From positions 1,116,001 to 1,180,000 of the forward strand of contig NZ_CP047241.1 of the NCBI RefSeq assembly GCF_009856625.1: DNA of 64,000 bases, in the 5' to 3' direction. Each line of letters opens with the position of its first letter. Positions within the stretch are counted from its first letter, which is position 1. The position numbers were made by a program, and so were the translations under genes. Source of the stretch: Aquitalea denitrificans. Its GTDB lineage: Bacteria > Pseudomonadota > Gammaproteobacteria > Burkholderiales > Chromobacteriaceae. The notes below the pieces were generated by a model that worked only from the letters and a program-made list of their open reading frames with translations, did no database searches and had not been told where the DNA came from. Below are positions 17,861 to 26,966 of this stretch, piece after piece.

Positions 17861-18508
17861 ATGAACCAGTCACTGTTCAAGATTGCCTCGGCCCTGCTGT
17901 GCTATCCGGAGCCCGAGTTGCTGGCGGCGCTGGATGATATCCGCAGCGAACTGCAAGCCAGCCCCACGGCGGCCAGCATGCTGGAACCGCTGCTGGCCCA
18001 GCTAGAGGGCAGCGATCTGATCGCCCTGCAGGAAGGCTATGTGCAAACCTTCGACCGCAGCCCGGCGCACTCGCTGCACCTGTTCGAGCACATTCATGGC
18101 GAGGACCGCGCCCGCGGCCAGGCCATGGTGGACCTGATGGAGGAGTACAAGGCCCACGGTTTCGAGCCGGTGTGTGCCGAGTTGCCCGACTACGTGCCGC
18201 TGTTCCTGGAGTTCCTTTCGCAGTGCGAAGCGGAGGAGGGCAGCCGCCTGCTGGGTGATGCGGTACATGTGCTAGGCCATATCGCCGGTAAGCTGCGCGA
18301 GTCGTCCTCGCCCTATGCCGGGGTGCTGGATGTGCTGGTGTGGCTGTCGCCGGTGGCACCGGAGCCTTTGAGTGTGCCGCCGATCCGCGACATGGACGAA
18401 CTGCTGGAAACCTTTGGCCCCGGTGCGGATGGCAGCGAGCCCTTGCTCAAGCCCGCCATGCCGGCCATTGCTCCGGTCAATTTCTACCCGTCGCGACCCG
18501 GCGCCTGA
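17861..18508 (+). CDS. narJ: Nitrate reductase assembly chaperone NarJ
   Basis: A 215-residue acidic cytoplasmic protein of the TorD/NarJ chaperone family, which binds NarG for cofactor insertion and membrane docking and is not part of the final enzyme. Visible family features are LLCYPEPELLAAL near the N-terminus, the FDRSPAHSLHLFEHIHGEDRARG segment (about 63-85), and the LPDYVPLFLEFLS motif (about 107-119). GGGAG lies eight bases upstream. It directly follows narH, and a 65-bp gap separates it from narI. Confidence 0.95.
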   Translation: MNQSLFKIASALLCYPEPELLAALDDIRSELQASPTAASMLEPLLAQLEGSDLIALQEGYVQTFDRSPAHSLHLFEHIHGEDRARGQAMVDLMEEYKAHGFEPVCAELPDYVPLFLEFLSQCEAEEGSRLLGDAVHVLGHIAGKLRESSSPYAGVLDVLVWLSPVAPEPLSVPPIRDMDELLETFGPGADGSEPLLKPAMPAIAPVNFYPSRPGA

Positions 18509-18573
18509 ATCTGCCCGTTTCCGGCCCGCTCCGTGCGCTGTCATGGGCTGGCCGGAACAGCAAGGAGAGAGAT

Positions 18574-19260
18574 ATGGACTATCTGCATCAATTTGTTTTC
18601 GGGATTTATCCCTATATCGCGCTCAGCATCTTTTTGCTGGGCAGCCTGATGCGCTTTGAGCGCGAACAGTACAGCTGGAAGAGTGAATCCTCCCAGCTGG
18701 TGTATCGCGGTAATCTGCGGCTGGGCAACATCCTGTTCCACGTCGGGGTACTGGGCTTGTTCTTCGGCCATCTGGTGGGCCTGCTGACCCCCTTGAGCGT
18801 GTGGGAAGCACTGGGTGTCACCCATAGCTTCAAACAGGTATTCGCCATGACTGCCGGTGGCATCATGGGTTCGCTGGGCCTGGTCGGCCTGCTGATCCTG
18901 CTGCATCGCCGCCTGACTAGCGAACGTCTGGCTGCCAATACGACCTGGCGCGACAAGCTGGTACTGCTGTGGCTGCTGGCCACGCTGGTACTGGGCCTGT
19001 GCACCATCGCCGTGTCCGCCCAGCACCTGGATGGCCATGAAATGGTGCTGCTGATGACCTGGGCGCAGCATGTGGTGACCTTCCGTGGTGATGCTGCGCA
19101 GTACATCGTGGCCGCGTCCCCCATCTTCAAACTGCACCTGTTCATGGGGATGAGCGTGTTCGTCATCTTCCCCTTCACCCGTCTGGTGCATGTATGGAGC
19201 GGCTTTGGCGCGCTGGCCTATCTGGGCCGCGCCTGGCAGCTGGTACGTCCGCGTGCCTGA
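18574..19260 (+). CDS. narI: Respiratory nitrate reductase, gamma subunit NarI (cytochrome b)
   Basis: A 228-residue membrane protein with five hydrophobic segments that takes electrons from quinol at the periplasmic side. Haem-ligand histidines fall where expected from E. coli NarI: His-56 and His-66 in the second helix (FHVGVLGLFFGH) and His-188 and His-206 in the last (KLHLFMG and LVHVW). The frame is open further upstream, but ATG 18574 with AAGGAGAG just before it is clearly the start. Last gene of narGHJI, followed by a strong terminator. Confidence 0.98.
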   Translation: MDYLHQFVFGIYPYIALSIFLLGSLMRFEREQYSWKSESSQLVYRGNLRLGNILFHVGVLGLFFGHLVGLLTPLSVWEALGVTHSFKQVFAMTAGGIMGSLGLVGLLILLHRRLTSERLAANTTWRDKLVLLWLLATLVLGLCTIAVSAQHLDGHEMVLLMTWAQHVVTFRGDAAQYIVAASPIFKLHLFMGMSVFVIFPFTRLVHVWSGFGALAYLGRAWQLVRPRA

Positions 19261-19281
19261 GTTGTCTCGCGATTGATCAGC

Positions 19282-19308
19282 AAAGGCCCTGCGGGGCCTT
19301 TCTTATTT
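19282..19308 (+). terminator. Intrinsic terminator after narGHJI
   Basis: Perfect 8-bp stem AAAGGCCC / GGGCCTTT with a 4-nt loop and a following T-rich run. The A-run on the 5' side lets it also work for the convergent LysR gene, whose stop codon lies in the T-tract. Confidence 0.88.
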
Positions 19309-20181
19309 TGTGTCCGGCTCAACTGGCAGCGATTGCCGCACCATCTCCCAGAAACTTTCCACCAGTGGCCCGGCCACGCCGGGTGGGCGGATCAGGCCGA
19401 TCTGCCAGACAGCAGCTTCTTCCCGTAGCAGAATGCTGCGCACCTGCTGGCCACCCAGGCTGGCCGAGGCCGGGATCAGTGCCCAGCCAAGACCGGCGGC
19501 CGCCAGTGCTATGGCGGCCGGAAAATCGCTGACCGGCAGAATGTCGCGGCAGTCCAGTGCGCTACTGGCCAGCAAGTACTGCACATGGTCGTGATAGGCG
19601 GGGGCGAGGTCGCGCCGGATGATGACCAAGGGCAGGCTGCCGAGGGAGTGCAAGTTGGTATCTGGAGGATAGCCCGGTGGCAGCACCGCCTGAAAGCAGT
19701 CCTGCACTACCGGCAGGCTGGGCCAGCCGCTGGGAGCGGGCAGACGGCAGAAGCCCAGGTCCAGCCGGCCTTCGCGCATGGCCTGCCACTGGTGATGGCT
19801 GGACAGGTCGCTCAGGGTGATGCGTACCTGCGGGCGCTGCTGGCGAAAACGCGCAATCAGCCCCGGTAACAGGGTGTGGGTGGAAGCGCCAAAGCCGATG
19901 CGCAGGCTGCCACTGCGCCCGGCCTGCAAATCTGCCGCCTGACGCAGCCAGGACAGGCTGTCATCCAGCAGCTGTGCGGCATCGGCCAGCAGCGCCCGGC
20001 CCAGCTCGGTCAGCCGGGTACGGTTGGCATTGCGTTCAAACAGCGGTGCGCCCACTTCGTCTTCCAGCCTCCGTATCTGTTTGCTGAGGGCGGACTGGGT
20101 AATGTGCAGCCGGCTGGCGGCCTGGCCGAAGTGCAGCAATTCGCCCAGCACGACAAAAGCCTTGAGATCGCGCAATTCCAT
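19303..20181 (-). CDS. LysR-family transcriptional regulator
   Basis: A 292-residue LysR-type regulator. The N-terminal winged helix reads LRDLKAFVVLGELLHFGQAASRLHITQSALSKQIRRLE in form (about residues 3-40), followed by a linker helix and a type 2 periplasmic-binding effector domain (about 90-290). Two adjacent ATGs occur; the second (20181) has GGAGG at better spacing. It is divergent from the GH1 gene with about 100 bp between, the classic layout for a regulator of its neighbour, so it may control the glycosidase. The inducer is not predictable from sequence. Confidence 0.9.
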   Translation of the reverse strand: MELRDLKAFVVLGELLHFGQAASRLHITQSALSKQIRRLEDEVGAPLFERNANRTRLTELGRALLADAAQLLDDSLSWLRQAADLQAGRSGSLRIGFGASTHTLLPGLIARFRQQRPQVRITLSDLSSHHQWQAMREGRLDLGFCRLPAPSGWPSLPVVQDCFQAVLPPGYPPDTNLHSLGSLPLVIIRRDLAPAYHDHVQYLLASSALDCRDILPVSDFPAAIALAAAGLGWALIPASASLGGQQVRSILLREEAAVWQIGLIRPPGVAGPLVESFWEMVRQSLPVEPDTK

Positions 20182-20281
20182 CATTCCTCCGGGGACTGGT
20201 ACTGGTGAGAATTTGTCACTGGCTGGAATGATAACGCGGGCGCATGCTGCGGGCAGATCATTCTCTGCAGCAGGCCATGAC

Positions 20282-21721
20282 ATGCACCATCAACACACTT
20301 TGCCGTTCCCGGCTGACTTTCTGTGGGGGGCTGCCTCGGCGGCCTATCAGGTTGAGGGTGGCTGGAATGCCGACGGCAAAGGCCCGTCGGTATGGGATAG
20401 CTTCAGCCGCGAAGTGGGGCGCACTTTTCAGGGCAGCAATGGCGATGTGGCGGTAGATCACTACCATCGCTATCCGGAAGACATCGCCCTGATGGCGGAA
20501 ATGGGCCTTACCGCCTACCGTTTTTCCATCAGCTGGCCGCGTATTTTCCCCAGCGGACGCGGTGCGCCAAACGAGGCCGGGCTGGCCTTTTACGACAGGC
20601 TGATCGACAGCCTGCTTGCTCATGGCATCGAGCCGGTGCTCACCCTGTATCACTGGGACCTGCCGCAGGCCTTGCAGGACGAATACGGCGGCTGGGAGGA
20701 TAGGCGCATCATTGCGGACTTCACCCACTACTGCACCGCCCTGTACCAGCGCTTTGGCGGCAAGGTGAAATACTGGGTGTCGCTGAACGAGCAAAACTAC
20801 AACCTGAGCAATGCCTATCTGTTGGGCACCCACCCGCCGGCCGTGCAGGACCGCAAGCGTTTTTACACTGCCAACCATCATGCTTTCCTGGCCAATGCCA
20901 GCGCCATTGCCGCCTTCCGCCAGTGGGTGCCGCAGGGGCTGATCGGCCCCAGCTTTGCCTATTCCCCGGCCTATGCCGCCAGTAGCAGTCCAGAGGACAT
21001 GCTGGCTTTTGAAAATGCCGAGGAATTCACCAATCTGTGGTGGCTGGATACCTATTGTCTGGGACGCTACCCGGCTGCCGCGCTGCACTGGCTGGCCGCA
21101 CGTGGCGAGGCACCGGACATCCAGCCCGGCGATGAGGACATGTTGCGACGCGGCCTGCCTGACTTCATCGGCGTCAACTACTACCAGACCCACAGCTATA
21201 CCGATAACCCGGCCGATGGCGTGGGCCTGCAGCGCATCAATACCACCGGTCAGAAAGGTAGCACCCCGGCCAGTGGCGTACCCGGCCTGTACAAGATCCA
21301 GCCCAATCCGCATCTGCCCACCAGCAACTGGGACTGGGCCATCGACCCCACCGGCCTGCGCATCGGCCTGCGCCGGCTGACATCACGTTATGCCTTGCCG
21401 CTGTTGATTACCGAAAACGGGCTGGGCGAGTTCGACCAGCTGACGGCAGATGGTCGTGTGCATGACGACTACCGTATCGACTACCTGCGCAGCCACCTGG
21501 CGGCCTGCCAGCAGGCGATTACGGATGGAGTCAAGCTGCTGGGCTATTGCGCCTGGTCCTTCACCGACATCCTTAGCTGGCTGAACGGCTACCAGAAGCG
21601 CTACGGCTTTGTGTATGTGGATCGCGACGAGCAGGATTGCCGCAGTCTGCAGCGCATCCGCAAGGACAGCTTCTACTGGTATCAGCGGGTGATTGCCAGC
21701 GGCGGCACCTGCCTGGACTGA
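20282..21721 (+). CDS. GH1 beta-glucosidase, probably 6-phospho-beta-glucosidase
   Basis: A 479-residue family 1 glycoside hydrolase. Acid/base Glu-170 is in WVSLNEQNYN and nucleophile Glu-378 in LLITENG. The NEQ sequence instead of NEP, the DPTGLR segment, and Ser-432, Lys-439 and Tyr-441 in the DILSWLNGYQKRYGF region are typical of enzymes acting on 6-phospho-beta-glucosides, where the last three bind the phosphate. No secretion signal, so cytoplasmic. The frame extends 258 bp upstream into the LysR gene; the ATG at 20282, with CAGG seven bases before it, is where family similarity begins. No PTS or other sugar transporter is in the window, so the source of substrate is unclear. Confidence 0.88.
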   Translation: MHHQHTLPFPADFLWGAASAAYQVEGGWNADGKGPSVWDSFSREVGRTFQGSNGDVAVDHYHRYPEDIALMAEMGLTAYRFSISWPRIFPSGRGAPNEAGLAFYDRLIDSLLAHGIEPVLTLYHWDLPQALQDEYGGWEDRRIIADFTHYCTALYQRFGGKVKYWVSLNEQNYNLSNAYLLGTHPPAVQDRKRFYTANHHAFLANASAIAAFRQWVPQGLIGPSFAYSPAYAASSSPEDMLAFENAEEFTNLWWLDTYCLGRYPAAALHWLAARGEAPDIQPGDEDMLRRGLPDFIGVNYYQTHSYTDNPADGVGLQRINTTGQKGSTPASGVPGLYKIQPNPHLPTSNWDWAIDPTGLRIGLRRLTSRYALPLLITENGLGEFDQLTADGRVHDDYRIDYLRSHLAACQQAITDGVKLLGYCAWSFTDILSWLNGYQKRYGFVYVDRDEQDCRSLQRIRKDSFYWYQRVIASGGTCLD

Positions 21722-21828
21722 TTGACCAGCCGGGGAGAGTTTGACCGCAATCTGCAAGGTGCCAGCCGCCTGCATCTGCGCGATAATCCTGTTCTAGTGG
21801 CCAGTCGGGCCGCAGGAGCGGGGCATAC

Positions 21829-22737
21829 ATGCAGCAGGTGGAGGAACACGGGTTTGTGCTTGATTTGCCGGCGGATTATCACGCCGCCACGGTGCTGGCC
21901 TATCATGGCCGCGACCCGGCTGGCCCGGCCGAATGGCAGCAGGGGCTCCAATTGCGCAAGGGCCTGCTGCTGCAGGGCTGCGCCCTTGAGCTGCAACTAA
22001 GCTTTAGTGCCGCATCCTTGCTGGTGCGGGTTCGTGGCGCAGCCAGCCATGACTGGTCGACCTTGCTGCCCGTGGTGCAGCAGGCCGTGCTGCGCATGGC
22101 CGGGCTGGATGGCCAGCGCGAAGCCTGGTTGCAACTGAGTCGCCAGCAGCCGGATGCCGCCCGCTTGCTGGGTAACAAACCCGCCTTGTGGCTGCCACTG
22201 ACGGCAGAACCTTTCGAAGCACTGTGCTGGGCCATCATCGGCCAGCAAATCAATCTGTCCTTTGCCACTGCACTGCGGCGCAGCCTGATACAACTGGCCG
22301 GGGTGGCGATTGCCGGCAGCACGCTGCTGGCCCATCCCGGCCCGGCCCAGGTGGCCGCTCTGTCGGCAGAACAATTGACTGCACAGCGCTTTTCCCGCTC
22401 CAAGGCGGCGTATTTGCTGGGGGCCGCCCAGGCGGTACTGGATGGCCGCCTGCCACTGGATGATATGTCCAGCCAGGATGCGGCCGAGGCCGAAAACCGA
22501 TTGCTGGCCCTGCATGGCGTGGGGCCGTGGACGGCGCGCTATGTAATGCTGCGCGGCCTGGGTTTTGCCGATAGCGCACCGATTGGCGACAGTGGCCTCG
22601 CCACCGCCTTGCAGCGCTTTTACGCCTTGCCAGCCCGGCCCGATGCCAGCCAGACCGAACAGCTGATGCAAGTCTTTTCCCCCTGTCGCAGCCTGGCCAC
22701 CCTGCATTTGTGGGCCAGCCTGACGGAGAACGCATGA
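21829..22737 (+). CDS. alkA: DNA-3-methyladenine glycosylase II, AlkA-like
   Basis: A 302-residue HhH-GPD base-excision repair enzyme that removes alkylated purines. The C-terminal half has ALCWAIIGQQINLSFA (about 131-146), the helix-hairpin-helix LLALHGVGPWTARY (about 225-238) and catalytic Asp-254 in PIGDSGL. The N-terminal part is the AlkA-type beta domain. No Ada regulatory domain is fused. The stop overlaps the possible ATG of the next gene, an O6-alkylguanine transferase, giving a two-gene alkylation-repair operon. Confidence 0.92.
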   Translation: MQQVEEHGFVLDLPADYHAATVLAYHGRDPAGPAEWQQGLQLRKGLLLQGCALELQLSFSAASLLVRVRGAASHDWSTLLPVVQQAVLRMAGLDGQREAWLQLSRQQPDAARLLGNKPALWLPLTAEPFEALCWAIIGQQINLSFATALRRSLIQLAGVAIAGSTLLAHPGPAQVAALSAEQLTAQRFSRSKAAYLLGAAQAVLDGRLPLDDMSSQDAAEAENRLLALHGVGPWTARYVMLRGLGFADSAPIGDSGLATALQRFYALPARPDASQTEQLMQVFSPCRSLATLHLWASLTENA

Positions 22738-23435
22738 AACCCGTGATACCCGATCTGTTCAGCCCGCATGGCCCGACAGCAGCAACTACCTCTGCTGCAT
22801 CTGCCATACCCGCGGCACCATTATTTGCCCAGGGTGGTTTGTGGGATGCCGCCGGTGCCTCCGTGCCAGGTAGTACGGTGCCGGCGGATACGGAGGGCGA
22901 CATGACGGCCTCCTTGAGCGTGCCACCGCATGCTGCCTGCCACGGCGTGGTGGATACCCGTTTTGGCCCGGCCATGGTGTGGCTGGATTTGCAGGGCCGC
23001 TTGCTGCGGCTGGATTTTCATCTGGAGCAGGAACTGCAGCGGGCGGTATTGTCCGGCAGCCGGCGTGACGATGCTGCGGTAGCGGCAGTGGCGCGCCAGC
23101 TACATGAATACCAGCGTGGCGAACGACGCAGTTTTGATATCCCGCTGGCGGCGCATGGTACGGCTTTTCAGCGGGAGGTATGGGCGGCCTTGTGCCAGAT
23201 ACCCTACGGCCAGACCATGAGTTATGGCGAACTGGCACTGGCGCTGGGCAAACCCGGTGCCGCGCGGGCGGTGGGCCGCGCCAATGCCACCAATCCGATT
23301 GCGCTGATCGTGCCTTGCCACCGGGTGCTGGGGGCGGATGGCAGCCTCACCGGCTATGCCGGCGGCTTGCCGCTGAAGGCGGCCTTGCTGCGTTTTGAAC
23401 AGGAAAACACCGTGCCCGGCCTGTTTGCTGGCTGA
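22734..23435 (+). CDS. ogt: Methylated-DNA--protein-cysteine S-methyltransferase
   Basis: Repairs O6-alkylguanine by moving the alkyl group irreversibly onto its own cysteine. The C-terminal domain has FQREVWAALCQIPYGQTMSYGE and the active-site PCHR in NPIALIVPCHRVLG, then the GYAGG loop. Two starts are credible: ATG 22734, coupled to the alkA stop (ATGA, GGAG six bases before), giving 233 residues; and ATG 22902 with a stronger GGAGGG four to five bases upstream, giving 177 residues, the usual length. The extra 56 residues of the long form are Ala/Pro/Thr-rich and not domain-like. The function is clear; the start is not. Confidence 0.92.
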   Translation: MKPVIPDLFSPHGPTAATTSAASAIPAAPLFAQGGLWDAAGASVPGSTVPADTEGDMTASLSVPPHAACHGVVDTRFGPAMVWLDLQGRLLRLDFHLEQELQRAVLSGSRRDDAAVAAVARQLHEYQRGERRSFDIPLAAHGTAFQREVWAALCQIPYGQTMSYGELALALGKPGAARAVGRANATNPIALIVPCHRVLGADGSLTGYAGGLPLKAALLRFEQENTVPGLFAG

Positions 23436-23444
23436 GGCACCGCC

Positions 23445-24893
23445 TTACAGCAAGGGGCCCAGCATGGCGACGGCATTGTTCCACAGCCGTCGCCACAGCG
23501 GCCAGGCCGCCACGCTGTCCGGACCAACCAGGCTGCAGTGCTGTAAGTATTGTTGCTGCCGCTGGCGCAACGCGGCGGTCAATTCCCGGTCGTGGCACAG
23601 CAGATTGTTTTCGTAGTTCAGCTCGAAACTGCGCCGGTCCAGATTGGCCGAGCCAATCAGGCAGATGTCCTCATCCACCGTCAGCAGCTTGCTGTGCAGC
23701 AAGCCGCCATGATATTCGGCAATCACCACTCCGGCAGCCAGCAGCTCGGCGTAGTAGCTGCGGCTGGCGGCGCTCACCACCAGCGAATCATTGCGGGCTG
23801 GCAGTTGCAAGGTGGTGGCCACCCCGCGCTGGGCCGCAGCGCACAGTGCCGATTGCAAGGCCTCGTCCGGCACATAGTAGGGGGTGGTGATGGTCAGGCT
23901 GTGCCGGGCACTGTACATCAGTGCCACGAACAGTTCCGGCATGGCCGAGTGGCGTGCAGTGGGGCCGGTGCCAATGGTCTGAGCCAGCACGCCGCAGGCA
24001 GGGCCGCCTTGCGGCGGTTCCGGTGTCGCCGTCAGCAGCGGCAGCAGGTCTTCGCGGGTGGCCAGCATCCAGTCGGTGGCAAACAGCCGCTGCATCTGCT
24101 GTACCACCGTGCCTTCCACCCTTATCACCGCATCCACCCACGGCGCAAAGCGCGGCTTGATGCGAAATTCCGGGTCGGCACAGTTCTGGCTGCCGCAGTA
24201 GCCGGTGTAGTGGTCGATCACTACGATCTTACGGTGATTGCGCAGGTCTATCCGGCCACTGAAAGGGCGCAGCAGCGGGTTTCCCACCGGTAGGGCCGCT
24301 GCCAGTTGCACGCCGGCTGCCTGCATCTGCTGGCACAAGGGTGAGCGCAACAACAAGCGCGAACCCACATCATCCACCAATACCCGACAACTCACGCCAC
24401 GCTGCGCGGCGCGCATGACCGCCTGGGCAACCCGGCTGCCGTTGTTATCCGGCAGCCAGATATAAAACAGCAGGTGCACATGGTGACGGGCCGCATCGAT
24501 ATCTGCCACCAGGCGGTCGATGGTGGCATTGCTGTCCGCCAGCAGTTCCGCCCGGTTGCCGCCGCAGGGGGCAAAGCCGCTGATGGACTGGCCAACGCGA
24601 AACAGTTGGGCTGGCGTAGCCGGCAGGGCCGTTATGGGGGCGGTTGGTGGCAGAGCCGGCAGAGGAGGGAGCTGCTGCTGGATGCGCGCCAGCCTGGCCA
24701 TGCGACGGTGGCCTATGCTGACTTCACCCAGCAGCAGATAAGCCAGCATGCCGATGACCGGCATGGTAGCCACCACCACGGTCCAGGCCACCCTGGCGGC
24801 CGGGTCGCGGTAAGGGCGTAGCAGGACGCGCATGATCAGCAGCAACTGCAGGCTGACATGCAGCAGAATAATCAGAGTGGTGGTGGCAGGCAT
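23445..24893 (-). CDS. cls: Cardiolipin synthase (phospholipase D family)
   Basis: A 482-residue membrane enzyme with two N-terminal hydrophobic helices (about 5-25 and 35-55) and two phospholipase D HKD motifs: HRKIVVID near residue 219 followed by GSQN, and HSKLLTVD near 396 followed by GSANLD. This is the bacterial Cls layout, condensing phosphatidylglycerol to cardiolipin. It is convergent with ogt (9-bp gap) and divergent from the potassium channel gene. Which Cls paralogue (ClsA/B/C) is not certain; the two N-terminal helices favour ClsA type. Confidence 0.92.
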   Translation of the reverse strand: MPATTTLIILLHVSLQLLLIMRVLLRPYRDPAARVAWTVVVATMPVIGMLAYLLLGEVSIGHRRMARLARIQQQLPPLPALPPTAPITALPATPAQLFRVGQSISGFAPCGGNRAELLADSNATIDRLVADIDAARHHVHLLFYIWLPDNNGSRVAQAVMRAAQRGVSCRVLVDDVGSRLLLRSPLCQQMQAAGVQLAAALPVGNPLLRPFSGRIDLRNHRKIVVIDHYTGYCGSQNCADPEFRIKPRFAPWVDAVIRVEGTVVQQMQRLFATDWMLATREDLLPLLTATPEPPQGGPACGVLAQTIGTGPTARHSAMPELFVALMYSARHSLTITTPYYVPDEALQSALCAAAQRGVATTLQLPARNDSLVVSAASRSYYAELLAAGVVIAEYHGGLLHSKLLTVDEDICLIGSANLDRRSFELNYENNLLCHDRELTAALRQRQQQYLQHCSLVGPDSVAAWPLWRRLWNNAVAMLGPLL

Positions 24894-25006
24894 GCGTCAC
24901 ATCATGCCAGAGCCGGTCTGGCTGCGTCCAAACCGTGTGGTCGCCTGCATTGACGCCATCGGACGTGCTGCACACAATGGCAAGCAGCTAAGCGAAGGAG
25001 CGGTAG

Positions 25007-25915
25007 ATGGGGGCAGCAAAAGGCAAGGGCAGACAGGTTGTGGTGGGCGGGCATGTGATCCATGTACACCAACTGCCACTGAAGCTGGCCAACGATATCT
25101 ACCATGTGGCCATGACCATGAGCTGGCCGCAGTTTTACGTGGCCATTGCCGCCCTGTTTTTTGTGCTCAACATGCTGTTTGCCAGCCTGTACCAGTTGGG
25201 CGAGGGCAGTATTGCCAACCAGTTTCCCCGCGATTTCTGGGGTGCGTTTTTCTTCAGTGTGGAAACCCTGGCCACGGTGGGTTATGGCGACATGCACCCG
25301 CAAACGGTGTACGCACACATCATCAGCATGCTGGAAATCTTCATCGGCATGATGAGTCTGGCGCTGGTGACCGGTGTCACCTTTGCCCGCTTTTCCCTGC
25401 CGCGTTCGCGCATCGTATTTTCCCGTCACCCGGTAATCCGCCCCATGGATGGCAGGCAGGTGCTGATGTTGCGCGCCGCCAATGCGCGACAGAACGTGAT
25501 TGTGGATGCCGAAGCGCAGCTGCACATGCTGCTCAATACCGTCAGCAGCGAAGGTACACCGCTCAGGCGGCTGCACGACCTGAAGCTGCAGCGGCAGCAC
25601 CATCCCATGTTTGTGCTTAGCTGGACGCTGATGCATGTCATCGACGAGCACAGCCCGCTGTATGGCCGCAGCGCTGAAGAGCTGGCGCAATTGCGTGCCG
25701 GTTTCATTCTGTCGATTGGCGGCAGTGACGAAGTCACCCGCCAGAGCATGGCGGCACGCCACCTGTTTCAGCACGATGACATCCGCTGGAACCATCAGTA
25801 CCAGGACCTGCTGTATACCGATGAACACGGCGAGGACCATGTCGACTTCGGCCTGCTGCACGCGATTTCCCCCATGCCCGAGCCGCCCGCTCCCGCGACG
25901 CGGCCTGGCGGCTGA
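25007..25915 (+). CDS. Inward-rectifier potassium channel, KirBac type
   Basis: A 302-residue channel: slide helix (about 25-40), outer helix (about 43-65), pore helix and selectivity filter TVGYGD (90-95), inner helix (about 104-128), then a beta-rich cytoplasmic domain (about 140-290) with RPMDGRQVLMLRAANARQN and TLMHVIDEHSPLYG, as in KirBac1.1 and KirBac3.1. GGAG lies six bases before the ATG. It is divergent from cardiolipin synthase (113-bp gap). Kir-type channels are known to respond to anionic lipids, which makes the pairing suggestive but unproven. Confidence 0.92.
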   Translation: MGAAKGKGRQVVVGGHVIHVHQLPLKLANDIYHVAMTMSWPQFYVAIAALFFVLNMLFASLYQLGEGSIANQFPRDFWGAFFFSVETLATVGYGDMHPQTVYAHIISMLEIFIGMMSLALVTGVTFARFSLPRSRIVFSRHPVIRPMDGRQVLMLRAANARQNVIVDAEAQLHMLLNTVSSEGTPLRRLHDLKLQRQHHPMFVLSWTLMHVIDEHSPLYGRSAEELAQLRAGFILSIGGSDEVTRQSMAARHLFQHDDIRWNHQYQDLLYTDEHGEDHVDFGLLHAISPMPEPPAPATRPGG

Positions 25916-26041
25916 GCTACTGCTGCTTCCTTCCGCTACAATGACCCGGCCTGTCGCTCAGGACCAGCCGGCCTCGATGCCGGCTGCCAATAACAGTGGC
26001 GGCCCACCGGGCCAGCTGCATCAGGATGTGAAGGAAAAATC

Positions 26042-26965
26042 ATGGCGGGAGCCAGCCTGTTAACCTTGCTTGACGATATTGCTACCGTGCTGGATGACGT
26101 GGCGGCCATGACCAAAGTGGCCGCACGCAAGACTGCCGGTGTATTGGGGGATGACCTGGCGCTGAATGCGCAGCAGGTGGCCGGGGTGCGTGCCGAACGC
26201 GAACTACCGGTGGTATGGGCGGTGGCACGTGGCTCGCTGCGCAACAAGGCCATTCTGGTACCGCTGGCATTGGCGCTCAGCGCCTTTGCGCCCTGGGCGG
26301 TGATGCCATTGCTGATGCTGGGTGGGGTATATCTGTGCCTGGAAGGCATGGAAAAGCTGGCGCATCCCTTGCTGCATGGCAAGGAAGAAGACGCCGCCCA
26401 TGAGGACGAGCTGGAAGCCATGCTGACCGACCCGGCCATCGATCCACTGGCGATTGAGGCCGAAAAGGTAAAGGGTGCCATCCGTACCGATTTTGTCCTG
26501 TCGGCGGAAATCATTGCCATCACGCTGGGTACGGTGGCCAGTGCTGCATTTACGTCGCAGCTGGTGGTGCTGGTAGGTGTGGCATTGATCATGACCGTGG
26601 GGGTATACGGTTTTGTCGGCCTGCTGGTGAAGCTGGATGATATCGGTTTATACCTGTTGCGCCAGGGGGGCCAGCTGCGCAGCCTGATCGGCCGTGGCCT
26701 GATCCATGGCATGCCCTGGCTGATGAAGGCACTGGCGGTGATTGGCACCGTGGCCATGTTCATGGTGGGCGGCGGCATCATCAGCCATGGCTGGCCGGCG
26801 CTGCATCATGCCATCGAGGGTGTGGTGCATCCGCTATCGCATCTTCCCGGCATTGGTGCGGTATCCCGCCTGCTGCTGCCAGCCATTCTGGATGTGCTGG
26901 TGGGCATGCTGGCCGGTACGCTGGCATTGAGCGCACTGCTGGGCTGGCAGCGCCTGCGCCGCTGA
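26042..26965 (+). CDS. DUF808 family inner-membrane protein (YedI-like)
   Basis: A 307-residue protein of the DUF808/YedI family, of unknown function. It opens with GASLLTLLDDIATVLDDVAAMTKVAARKTAGVLGDDLA in form (residues 3-41), the most conserved part of the family, and has about five hydrophobic segments in the second half plus the KVKGAIRTDFVLSAEI stretch typical of the family. AAGGA lies seven bases upstream of the ATG. A small GCCGGC hairpin precedes it. It is convergent with the Lrp-type gene, one base apart. Confidence 0.88.
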   Translation: MAGASLLTLLDDIATVLDDVAAMTKVAARKTAGVLGDDLALNAQQVAGVRAERELPVVWAVARGSLRNKAILVPLALALSAFAPWAVMPLLMLGGVYLCLEGMEKLAHPLLHGKEEDAAHEDELEAMLTDPAIDPLAIEAEKVKGAIRTDFVLSAEIIAITLGTVASAAFTSQLVVLVGVALIMTVGVYGFVGLLVKLDDIGLYLLRQGGQLRSLIGRGLIHGMPWLMKALAVIGTVAMFMVGGGIISHGWPALHHAIEGVVHPLSHLPGIGAVSRLLLPAILDVLVGMLAGTLALSALLGWQRLRR

Positions 26966-26966
26966 C

